Below are positions 44,555-52,027 of a DNA stretch of 64,000 bases, in pieces. A program made the position numbers and the translations under genes. The notes under the pieces are model-generated. The model was not told where the DNA came from. It worked only from the letters and a program-made list of their open reading frames with translations, and did no database searches. The DNA comes from Allomeiothermus silvanus DSM 9946 (GTDB taxonomy: Bacteria > Deinococcota > Deinococci > Deinococcales > Thermaceae). The stretch is taken from contig NC_014214.1 of assembly GCF_000092125.1 (NCBI RefSeq), forward strand, positions 1 through 64,000, written 5' to 3'. Position 1 is the first letter of the stretch; each line of letters opens with the position of its first letter.

Positions 44555-46572
44555 AGCGAATGGTCGCGTTGGTACTGGCGCTATCCCTGGCGCTCGCCGC
44601 GGGTAGCCTGCCCCCGGGAAAGGCCTACGACACTCCCATCAACGTGGAGGTAAAGGCCGGTATTTCCCTTGGGGATGCTATACGAATTATTGCCAGGAGT
44701 GCGGGTCTGTCGGTGGTGGTGGCGCAGTCCCCCGAGGTGCAGGCCCAGGTCACCCTGGACGTGAAGGGCAAGCCCTTCCGTCAGGTCTGGGAGGGGCTGT
44801 TTATGGGAGCTGCATCCAGCCTGGACTACCGGGTGCTCTCCAGCGGGCTCATCGTGGTGGCTCCCAGGAGCCAGATCGAGGCCTTCGCCCGCTCCAAAGC
44901 CCCGCAGGCTCCAGCCGCCGCCCCCACAGGGGATCGTCCTGCCGGTTCACCGGCGCAGCCGGTCCCGACAGGGGATCGTCCCGCCGGTGAACGCTCGCAG
45001 AGCGTCCCGACAGGGGATCGTCCCTCGGGTGAACCGGCTCAGCCCGCCCCCGCTCCGACCCCGCCCAAGCAGGTGCGGATCTACCCGGCGGAGGACCCCA
45101 CCACCCTGGCCAACCTCCTGAGCAGCCTCCTCCCGGAGGCCCGGGCCTATGCCCTCAGCGCCCCCAAGGCGGTGGTGGTCCAGGCCAGCGAGGCCGATCA
45201 GGCCACCGTGCAGGGCCTGCTGGCGGCCCTGGCCGAACAGTCCAAGCAGGACTCCCCCGCCCCGCCCGCTCCTCCCCAACCCTCCACCCCACCCTCGCCA
45301 CCCTCCACCCCACCCCAGGAAGAACCCCAGGAGGCGGTGCTCTTCCCGGCAGCAGAGGGCGGGCAGGCCCTGGCCCAGGCGGTCGCGCTGCGCTTCAAGG
45401 AGGCCAAAGTGAACTTCCTCGAGCCGCTGCGGGTCCTGCTGGTACAGCTACCCACCTCTCAGACGGCGAAGCTGAAGGAGTTCGTCGGCCAGCTGCTGGC
45501 TACCCGCCCCCCCGAGCCCAAGCCGGTGGAAAAACCCCAGGAAAAGCCCGTAGAGCGCAGCCTGCCTCTGGGATACGCCAAGGCCACCACGGTCATCGAT
45601 CTGGTGGGCAAGCTGCTGCCCGAGAGCAAGGAGGTAGCCCTGGCCGCGGATGAGCGCACCAACACCGTGCTGCTGCGCGGGCCCCAGGCTGCGGTGGCGG
45701 CCATCGAGCGGCTGGTGGGGGACCTGGACCGGCCCATCCCCCAGGTGGACCTTCAGGTCCGGGTCGAGCAACTCAGCAGCAGCAACGGCGACGAGATCGG
45801 AGCGGCGCTGGAGGCGGCCCTGGGGCCTTTGAGCCTGAAGGCCGACCCGGGTAGCGGTCAGTACGGGCTGGGCTTGGAGGTGGGCAAGACCGGGCTCCTG
45901 AAGCTCAACGCCGCCCTCAAGGCTTTGCAGAGCGCGGGCAAGGGGCGCTCCCTGATCGACAGCCGCTTCACGGTCTCCTCCGGGGAGAGCGTCAACCTCT
46001 TGTCCGGCGGCAGCCTGCTGATCCCGCTGACCAGCACCGGCACCGGCGGCAGCAGCGGCGGCACCAGCACCACCGGCCTGCAAAACGTGGAGTTTGGCCT
46101 GGAACTCAAGCTCACCCCCACGGTGATCCCCGGCGACAAGATCCAGCTGGGGGTGAACATCAACCTGGGCTCCGCCCCCACCGTAGGCCCCAACAACTCC
46201 ACCCTGGTGCCCAAGCAGCAGCTGACCTCGAACGTGCTGCTCTCCTCGGGCAACAGCGCGGTGCTGGGCGGGGTCATCTCGGTGGAGGAGAAGGAGTCCC
46301 GCTCGGGGATTCCGGTCCTGATGGACCTCCCGCTGATCGGCGGGCTGTTCTCCCAGACGGTCAAGTCCAGCAGCCAGACCCACCTGCTGATCGTGGTGAC
46401 GGCGGTGAGCCGCCTGCCCGAGGCGGTCAAGCCCGCCTCCATGCCCCAGGCCGCTCCCCCCGCGCCCGCCCCCGCCCAACCGCCAAAGCCTCAGCCTCAA
46501 GCTGCTCCAGCCGCCCCCCCTCCACCTCCGGTCGGCTTTGAGCGCAACGTCCAGGTAGGAGGTCAAAGGTGA
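44551..46572 (+). CDS. pilQ: type IV pilus secretin PilQ
   Basis: Protein of 673 residues: signal peptide (MVALVLALSLALAAGSL), N0/STN domain (VEVKAGISLGDAIRIIARSA), Pro-rich linkers with PTGDRPAG units, a NolW-type domain (YAKATTVIDLVGKLLPESKE) and the secretin core with VEFGLELKLTPTVIPGDKIQ and the hallmark IPVLMDLPLIGGLFSQ. It forms the outer-membrane pore for the pilus. A long Pro-rich C-terminus follows. Start at TTG 44551 (overlaps the previous TGA) or ATG 44560. Confidence 0.92.
   Translation: MKRMVALVLALSLALAAGSLPPGKAYDTPINVEVKAGISLGDAIRIIARSAGLSVVVAQSPEVQAQVTLDVKGKPFRQVWEGLFMGAASSLDYRVLSSGLIVVAPRSQIEAFARSKAPQAPAAAPTGDRPAGSPAQPVPTGDRPAGERSQSVPTGDRPSGEPAQPAPAPTPPKQVRIYPAEDPTTLANLLSSLLPEARAYALSAPKAVVVQASEADQATVQGLLAALAEQSKQDSPAPPAPPQPSTPPSPPSTPPQEEPQEAVLFPAAEGGQALAQAVALRFKEAKVNFLEPLRVLLVQLPTSQTAKLKEFVGQLLATRPPEPKPVEKPQEKPVERSLPLGYAKATTVIDLVGKLLPESKEVALAADERTNTVLLRGPQAAVAAIERLVGDLDRPIPQVDLQVRVEQLSSSNGDEIGAALEAALGPLSLKADPGSGQYGLGLEVGKTGLLKLNAALKALQSAGKGRSLIDSRFTVSSGESVNLLSGGSLLIPLTSTGTGGSSGGTSTTGLQNVEFGLELKLTPTVIPGDKIQLGVNINLGSAPTVGPNNSTLVPKQQLTSNVLLSSGNSAVLGGVISVEEKESRSGIPVLMDLPLIGGLFSQTVKSSSQTHLLIVVTAVSRLPEAVKPASMPQAAPPAPAPAQPPKPQPQAAPAAPPPPPVGFERNVQVGGQR
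44923..45045 (+). repeat. coding repeat family, pilQ part
   Basis: Three more units with core ACAGGGGATCGTCC and GGTGAACGCTCGCAG/GGTTCACCGGCGCAG flanks, in frame within the secretin linker. Confidence 0.85.
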
Positions 46573-47219
46573 AATCTCTTCTGCCAATGCCAATCCTGCT
46601 CTCGGCGCTGACGCTGGCCGTATCGGGTTGTAGCGAACTCGACCGGCTCACCACCCCGCCCCTGGAGATGACGGTGGAACTGAAGTCCCCAGTAGCGGCG
46701 GAGACCACCCTGACCCTCTCGGGCAACGGCCTCAACGAGACCTACACCGACAACGGCACCGGGCTGAGCACCAAGGCCTCGGTCTGGCCGGGTTCGTACA
46801 CGGCCACGCTGAGCCGCCTGAGCGTAGGGCCCATCGTCTACCAGGGAGTCCTGGCCTTCTCCAACGCCAACGGCAACCTCAGCCGTACCGAGAGCCTGGT
46901 CTTCCAGGTGCGCTCCATCGACAGCGGCAAGCTGAAGATCGCCGGCAGCTACCAGGCCGTGACCGGCAGCTTGCAGGTCAAGGCCACCGGGCTGCCTTTT
47001 GGCACCCAGCCCAAGCTGAGCTACCAGGGCGCGGACGGGGTGAAGAAGCCCTTCGACCCTACCCAGCCCGCCTCCTTGAGCCCCGGCAACTACCAGATCG
47101 CCTTTGAGGCGGTGACCGTGGGGGGAAGAACCTACACCCCGAATCCCACCACCATGGTGGTCGCGGTGCAGGCGGGGGCTTACGCTCCAGTGGAAGTGAC
47201 CTACACGGAGGCCCCATGA
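46569..47219 (+). CDS. lipoprotein with two PEGA-like beta repeats
   Basis: Protein of 216 residues with a lipobox (LTLAVSGCSEL) and two ~80-residue beta units: one with VWPGSYTATLSRLSVGPIVY, the second with LSPGNYQIAFEAVTVGGRTY and VAVQAGAYAPVEVTYTEAP. The units match the repeats of the 1501-residue pilin at 52 kb. Being a lipoprotein next to the secretin gene, it may act as a pilotin or as an outer-membrane docking partner of the giant pilin; both are inference. ATG 46569 overlaps the pilQ stop (ATGA-type). Confidence 0.78.
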   Translation: MKSLLPMPILLSALTLAVSGCSELDRLTTPPLEMTVELKSPVAAETTLTLSGNGLNETYTDNGTGLSTKASVWPGSYTATLSRLSVGPIVYQGVLAFSNANGNLSRTESLVFQVRSIDSGKLKIAGSYQAVTGSLQVKATGLPFGTQPKLSYQGADGVKKPFDPTQPASLSPGNYQIAFEAVTVGGRTYTPNPTTMVVAVQAGAYAPVEVTYTEAP

Positions 47220-48103
47220 AACGGGCGGCACCGTGGGTCACCTGCTTGGCCCTGGGCCTGGTCCTGGCCCAGCGGGAGAGCGTGGTGCATAGCCCGGACG
47301 GCTCCCTGGCCCCGCTGGCCTTTGGCCGCCAGACCTGCCTGCGGGTCGTGCAGGGGGAGCGAGCGCTTTCCGGGACGACCTGTGTGGACTTCGAGAGCGG
47401 TGCCGGGGTGCTGAACCTGCGGCTGAACGAAGGCTCCCTGGAGGTTCCCTACCGGGTCGAGCCAGCCCTGGGAGAGGTCAGCTACCTCATTCGCCTGGGG
47501 GAAGGCTGGCGGGCGGCCTCCCCCTCCCTCCAGGCCGCGCCCCCTGCCGCCTCCGCGCAGGTGCTGGCCGAGCAAAGCGCGAAACCGGCTGCGCTGGATC
47601 CCCTGACCCGCCCCGCCCCAGCGGGGGCAGATTCCCTCTCGGGATCGGCTGCGCCGATACGCCTGGGGGCAGATTCCCTCTCGGGATCGGCTGCGCCGAT
47701 ACGCCCGCCGATGGCCGATTCCCTGCGGGAGCGGCTCCTCCCACGGGAGAGTCCGAAGGCTGTGCCCCCTTCGGGGCAGCAGAACGCCATGCGCCCAGAG
47801 ACAGACTCCTCGCTGCTGCCGTACTTCTTCCTGCGCCAGATTCAGGGTAGGTATCAGGTGGCCTACAGCCTGCTGGCCCGCGCCCCCGTCGATACCCCGG
47901 CCAGCGGCATCCGGCTGTTGCTGGACGGCAAGCCCCTCTCGGGCCAGCTCACCCGGCGCACTACCGCGAGCGTCCCCGGGCACCTGGAGCGCGGCCAGGC
48001 CGAGTATGGCTGGATCGACCTGGGGCCTCTCGAGGGAAGCCGCCTCGAGTTGAAGTGGCAGCTGGGAGAGGCCAGCCTGGAGCGGGAGTGGAGGTTGCCC
48101 TGA
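47216..48103 (+). CDS. secreted hypothetical protein with repeat-expanded linker
   Basis: Protein of 295 residues: signal peptide (WVTCLALGLVLAQ), an N-terminal beta domain with a Cys pair (QTCLRVV ... TTCVDFE), a Pro/Ala-rich linker containing GADSLSGSAAPIR twice, and a C-terminal beta domain (YFFLRQIQGRYQVAYSLLAR). It overlaps both neighbours, so it belongs to the pilus operon. No family recognised; a periplasmic pilus accessory is likely. Confidence 0.65.
   Translation: MKRAAPWVTCLALGLVLAQRESVVHSPDGSLAPLAFGRQTCLRVVQGERALSGTTCVDFESGAGVLNLRLNEGSLEVPYRVEPALGEVSYLIRLGEGWRAASPSLQAAPPAASAQVLAEQSAKPAALDPLTRPAPAGADSLSGSAAPIRLGADSLSGSAAPIRPPMADSLRERLLPRESPKAVPPSGQQNAMRPETDSSLLPYFFLRQIQGRYQVAYSLLARAPVDTPASGIRLLLDGKPLSGQLTRRTTASVPGHLERGQAEYGWIDLGPLEGSRLELKWQLGEASLEREWRLP
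47623..47705 (+). repeat. tandem 42-bp coding repeat
   Basis: Two almost identical 42-bp units (starting GGGGGCAGATTCCC) in frame in the linker of the secreted protein. Confidence 0.9.
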
Positions 48104-49305
48104 TGGCCACCTATCGCTACATGGCCCTGGAGGGCGGCCAGCCCCGCTCGGGCACCCTGGAGGCGGCCAGCCGGAGCGGGGTCATCGACGCCCTGAAGCA
48201 GCGGGGGATGGTTCCCCTGGAGGTGGTGGAGGAGAAAGCCGCTTCCCGAACGCTCTTTGCCCGGGGCTACAAGACCCGGGATATCGCCCGCTTCGCCCGG
48301 CTGTTCGCCATCCTGGCCGATTCGGGGATTCGCCCGCACGACATCCTGGAGGTGCTGTCCAAGGACATGAGGCACCCCCGCATGAAGGAGAGCATCGCGG
48401 CCATGGCCCAGGACGTGGGGTCGGGTAGCTCGCTGTACGAGGCCGCGCTGCGCTCGCCGTTCCTCAAGCCCTACGCCGGGCTGGTGCTGTCGGGGGAGAA
48501 GATCGGCAAGATCGGCAGGGTGATGCAGCAGCTATCGGCGTTTTTGGAGCGGGAGGCGGAACTCACAGACGAGATCAAGGGGGCCGTGACCTATCCCATC
48601 GTGGTGATGGTGATCGGCCTCCTCATCACCTACTTTCTCTTCACCGGCCTGGTGCCGGGGTTCGCCTCCACCCTGACCGGCCTGGGCGGTGAGCTGCCGT
48701 TTCTGACCAGGCTCCTCATGCAGATCAGCGCCTTCCTGAGAGGCGCGGGGCTGTTCATTCCCCTCTTCCTGCTGGCCGGGGGGATGGCCTTCCGCTGGTA
48801 CTACAGCCAGCCCCAAGGGCGGCTGCGGGTGGACGGGCTGCTGCTACGGGTGCCGGTGTTCGGCACCCTGCTGCGCGACCGGGCCATATCCAAGGCCATG
48901 CGTACCCTGGCCATGCTCCTCGAGGGGGGCATTCCCATCCTGGAGGCCCTCGAGACGGTATCCAAGTCCACCGGGAACGCCGTGTACGACCAGGTGTTCT
49001 CGGCGATCAAGGAGGAGATCGGCCTGCGGGCCAAGAACGTTTCTGAGGCGTTCCGTACCCAGGAAGCCTATTTCACCGCTGCGGCCATGCAGCAGCTGCG
49101 GGTGGGGGAGCAAAGCTCGCACCTCCCCGAGATGATGAACTACATCGCCGAGGACCACGAGAAAGAGTCCAGCCTGCGAGCGCGGATGCTGCCCAAGGTG
49201 ATCGAGCCGATCTCCATCATCCTCCTGGGGGGCATGGTGGGGTTGATCGTGGCGGGGCTGTTTTTGCCCCTGTTCCAGATGATCAGCACCCTGGGAAAGG
49301 GGTAA
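48103..49305 (+). CDS. pilC: type IV pilus inner-membrane platform protein PilC
   Basis: Protein of 400 residues with two T2SSF domains. Typical segments: YRYMALEGGQPRSGTLEAAS, DIARFARLFAILADSGIRPH, TYPIVVMVIGLLITYFLFTG, KAMRTLAMLLEGGIPILEAL, and the last span ILLGGMVGLIVAGLFLPLFQ. It is the membrane base on which PilB and PilT act. ATG 48103 is taken because it overlaps the previous stop (TGATGG) and starts the conserved MATYRY. Confidence 0.93.
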   Translation: MATYRYMALEGGQPRSGTLEAASRSGVIDALKQRGMVPLEVVEEKAASRTLFARGYKTRDIARFARLFAILADSGIRPHDILEVLSKDMRHPRMKESIAAMAQDVGSGSSLYEAALRSPFLKPYAGLVLSGEKIGKIGRVMQQLSAFLEREAELTDEIKGAVTYPIVVMVIGLLITYFLFTGLVPGFASTLTGLGGELPFLTRLLMQISAFLRGAGLFIPLFLLAGGMAFRWYYSQPQGRLRVDGLLLRVPVFGTLLRDRAISKAMRTLAMLLEGGIPILEALETVSKSTGNAVYDQVFSAIKEEIGLRAKNVSEAFRTQEAYFTAAAMQQLRVGEQSSHLPEMMNYIAEDHEKESSLRARMLPKVIEPISIILLGGMVGLIVAGLFLPLFQMISTLGKG

Positions 49306-49307
49306 CC

Positions 49308-49745
49308 ATGCGCCGTGGATTCACCTTGGTAGAGATGCTGGTGGTGCTGGCCATCATTGGCGTCCTGGCCGCCGCGCTGAGTTTCGGCTTCAGCAGCGCC
49401 CGGCGACAGGCCCTGCTGACCCAGGCCGCCGCCCACGGCGGGGAGGTCAGCATGGCCCTCAACGCTTTTTTGATCCGCAACGTCGATCTAAACCTCGACA
49501 CCTGGACGGCCAGCCTCCCCGCCGGCAGCCTGGCCGGAGCCCCGCCCGCGCTGGCTGGCCTCAGCGGCTTCGACTGCAAGGGCGCGGCCACCCTGACCCC
49601 CAGCGGGATGAGTTCGGGTGGGCAGAGCTGGGCCGCCGCCCCCGATGCGGTGGGCTGTCTCGTCGAGCGGGTGGGCAACCGCTTCCTGGTCCACACCTGG
49701 GTCAGGGACTTGCCCAACCACTTCGTGAACGGTCGCTCTAACTAG
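49308..49745 (+). CDS. type IV prepilin (pilin-like, PilA type)
   Basis: Protein of 145 residues with the class III signal RRGFTLVEMLVVLAIIGVLA (cleavage after Gly, Phe+1, Glu+5) and a C-terminal Cys pair (FDCKGA ... VGCLVE) forming the usual D-loop. It sits directly after pilC. It could be the major pilin of this system or a minor one. No prepilin peptidase gene is seen in the window. Confidence 0.88.
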   Translation: MRRGFTLVEMLVVLAIIGVLAAALSFGFSSARRQALLTQAAAHGGEVSMALNAFLIRNVDLNLDTWTASLPAGSLAGAPPALAGLSGFDCKGAATLTPSGMSSGGQSWAAAPDAVGCLVERVGNRFLVHTWVRDLPNHFVNGRSN

Positions 49746-50100
49746 CCCGCACCCACTCCACCTCGATGGCCCCGCCGGGCCGGGCCTGCCCCCACTCCAT
49801 CCGGTAGGCCCGCACCACCCGGTTGCAGTCGTCGGGGATCACCCCGGCCCGCACCAGCGCGTCGAGCAGGAGCTTGAGCACGTTGTCCGCGTCCCGCCTT
49901 CGGTTGTCGGGCGGGTACAGCCGGATGCGTAGCTCCACCGGGACCTCGGCCTTGTGGCCCCGCGAGAGCCAGGCCACCTCGTCCCGCCAGGCGGTGACCT
50001 CGCGGCGCAGGTACACCCCTCGGGTGCGCCTGCCGTACTGGTGGTTGCCGCTGGCGGGGGGCCAGGGCAGACAGAGGCAGGCAGGGCGGCGTCTCATCAT
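49738..50100 (-). CDS. RusA-family Holliday junction resolvase
   Basis: Protein of 120 residues with the RusA core: RLYPPDNRRRDADNVLKLLL, DALVRAGVIPDDCNRV, which holds the three conserved Asp residues. N-terminal LPWPPASGNHQYGRR fits the family. It cuts four-way junctions during recombination or replication. It overlaps the dnaB stop by four bases and the pilin gene tail to tail by eight. Confidence 0.88.
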   Translation of the reverse strand: MMRRRPACLCLPWPPASGNHQYGRRTRGVYLRREVTAWRDEVAWLSRGHKAEVPVELRIRLYPPDNRRRDADNVLKLLLDALVRAGVIPDDCNRVVRAYRMEWGQARPGGAIEVEWVRAS

Positions 50101-51410
50101 CGGTCGCGGGCCAGGTCGTTGAAGCGCACGTGAGCGGCGTGGAACTGTAGCTCGGCGGTGCCGGTGGGGCCGTTGCGCTGCTTTCCTACGATGACCTCGG
50201 CGATTCCGGCCTGTTCGGAGTGGGGGTTGTAGTATTCGTCGCGGTAGAGGAACAGCACCAGGTCGCTATCTTGCTCGATGGCTCCGCTTTCCCTCAAATC
50301 GGAGAGCATGGGGCGTTTGTTGGGCCTGGACTCCACCGCCCGCGAGAGCTGGGAGAGGGCGATGATGGGGAGGTTCAGCTCCCGGGCCAGCCCCTTGAGC
50401 CCACGGGAGATCAGGGCGATCTCCTGCTGGCGGTTCTCCCCGCCCAACGAACCCGAGAGCAGCTGGAGATAGTCCACTACGATGAGCCCCAGGCGGTGCT
50501 CGCTATGGAGCCGCCGGGCCCGGGCGCGAAGCTCCATCAGGGTCAGACTGGAGGTGTCGTCGATGACCATCTGGGCTTCCCCTATGCGGCCCGCCGCGTC
50601 CGCCAGCCGGGAGAACTCCCGCTCCGAGAGCTGCCCCTGGCGCAGCCGGCTCATATCGATGCGGGCCTCGGAACACAGCATCCGCGTCACCAACTGCACG
50701 GCGGGCATCTCCAGGGAGAAGATGGCTACGGCCTGGCCGCGACAGGCCACGTTGCGGGCGATGGACAGGGCCAGAGCGGTCTTGCCCATGCCCGGCCTAG
50801 CCGCGATGACGTTGAGCGACCCCCGTCCCAGCCCCCCGATGATCTCGTCCAGAGCCCGAAAACCGGTCTGCACCTCGTCGTCCGAGGCCCCCTCGACCCG
50901 CCGCTGGATTAGGTCGAAGGTCTCGTGCAACAACTCCGACAGCCCTCGGGCCCGCTCCGCCCGGCCCTGGGTGGCCACCTCCAGCAGCTTCCGGCTGGCC
51001 GTGTCCAGGATGTCCTCCACCGCTCCGGCCTCGCTGTAGGCCAGCCGCAGGGCTTCCCCCGCCGCCCCGATCAAGCGCCGCAGGGTCCACTTTTCCGCCA
51101 CGATGCGCCCGTAATACTCCGCGTGAGCAGCGGTGGGGGTGTGTTCCGAGAGGCCCACCAGGTAGCTGAGGCCCCCTACCGCCTCGAGTTCCCCGCTGCG
51201 CCGCAACTCCTCGGAGAGGGTCACCAGATCGACCGGCTCCTGCCGCTCACGCAAGCGGCTGATCCCGCTCCAGATCTTGCGGTGGGAGTCCCGGTAAAAC
51301 GCCTCCGGGGGCAGCTCTCCCAGCCGGTCGAAGGCCGTGCTGTCCAGCAGCACCGCGCCCAGCAGGCTGGCCTCGGCTTCCAGGTTATGGGGAGGGGTCC
51401 GTGCCTCCAT
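50097..51410 (-). CDS. dnaB: replicative DNA helicase DnaB
   Basis: Protein of 437 residues. The N-terminal domain is complete (PPHNLEAEASLLGAVLLDST). RecA core: Walker A AARPGMGKTALALSIA, FSLEMPAVQLVTRMLC, Walker B GLIVVDYLQLLSG, and LSQLSRAVESRPNKRPMLSD. It forms the hexameric replication helicase, presumably loaded by the DnaC-like protein at 33.1 kb. TATACT lies seven bases before ATG 51410, so it is probably leaderless. Nested on the opposite strand within the pilus cluster. Confidence 0.93.
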   Translation of the reverse strand: MEARTPPHNLEAEASLLGAVLLDSTAFDRLGELPPEAFYRDSHRKIWSGISRLRERQEPVDLVTLSEELRRSGELEAVGGLSYLVGLSEHTPTAAHAEYYGRIVAEKWTLRRLIGAAGEALRLAYSEAGAVEDILDTASRKLLEVATQGRAERARGLSELLHETFDLIQRRVEGASDDEVQTGFRALDEIIGGLGRGSLNVIAARPGMGKTALALSIARNVACRGQAVAIFSLEMPAVQLVTRMLCSEARIDMSRLRQGQLSEREFSRLADAAGRIGEAQMVIDDTSSLTLMELRARARRLHSEHRLGLIVVDYLQLLSGSLGGENRQQEIALISRGLKGLARELNLPIIALSQLSRAVESRPNKRPMLSDLRESGAIEQDSDLVLFLYRDEYYNPHSEQAGIAEVIVGKQRNGPTGTAELQFHAAHVRFNDLARDR

Positions 51411-51577
51411 AGGATTAAGTATAGGGGTTTACAGATAGGAGACTCTCGGCGGATGAGAGCCGCCTCCTCCCTGGCTCGAGTCGGAAGGTAGAGGTGGTTT
51501 TTACAGTTTTTATACGTCCGTAGGGTAGCATGTATTAGTATATTGTGTGATGACAGGGATGTAGGAGGAGCCTAGGG

Positions 51578-52027
51578 ATGACGCGCAAAGGACTGACCCT
51601 GGTGGAGTTGCTGGTAGTGATGGCGATTATCGGGATACTTATGCCCATCGGGGCGTACTCGCTCAGCAGCTACCGCCAGGCGCAGCAGTGGCGGGCGCAG
51701 GTGGCCAGCCTGGAAGGGCTGCTGCGTACCGGAGGCCAGTACGCCCGCAGCAGCGGTCGCCCGGTGGAGCTGGTGCTCTCCGGCCAGGAGGTATACCTGA
51801 CGGTGGACGGCAATCCGCTGTACGCCCAGGGGGGACGGGAGGTAGCCCCGCACCTGCGGGTACGTTTGGACGGCCACCTACAGGCCAGCAACCAGTCCAG
51901 CGGTACCCTGCTCCGCTGGCGGCCTAGCGGTCGGGTGGAGGGGGTCCGCAGCCTGGAACTCACTCAGGGCAGCCGCCGGGCGGTCTTCTCGCTCTCCCCC
52001 TGGGGCGAACTCGAGGTGGGGCGATGA
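51578..52027 (+). CDS. minor pseudopilin (GspH/FimT type)
   Basis: Protein of 149 residues with prepilin signal RKGLTLVELLVVMAIIGILM and a GspH-like beta domain (RTGGQYARSSGRPVELVLSG, LLRWRPSGRVEGVRSLELTQ). No Cys pair. First gene of the second pilin run; GGAGGAG precedes ATG 51578. Its stop overlaps the giant pilin start (ATGA). Confidence 0.87.
   Translation: MTRKGLTLVELLVVMAIIGILMPIGAYSLSSYRQAQQWRAQVASLEGLLRTGGQYARSSGRPVELVLSGQEVYLTVDGNPLYAQGGREVAPHLRVRLDGHLQASNQSSGTLLRWRPSGRVEGVRSLELTQGSRRAVFSLSPWGELEVGR

Noticed and set aside
43954-45045. CRISPR array, because short units recur
   Set aside because: Units are in frame inside coding linkers, spacing is irregular and spacers are not unique; no cas genes nearby.
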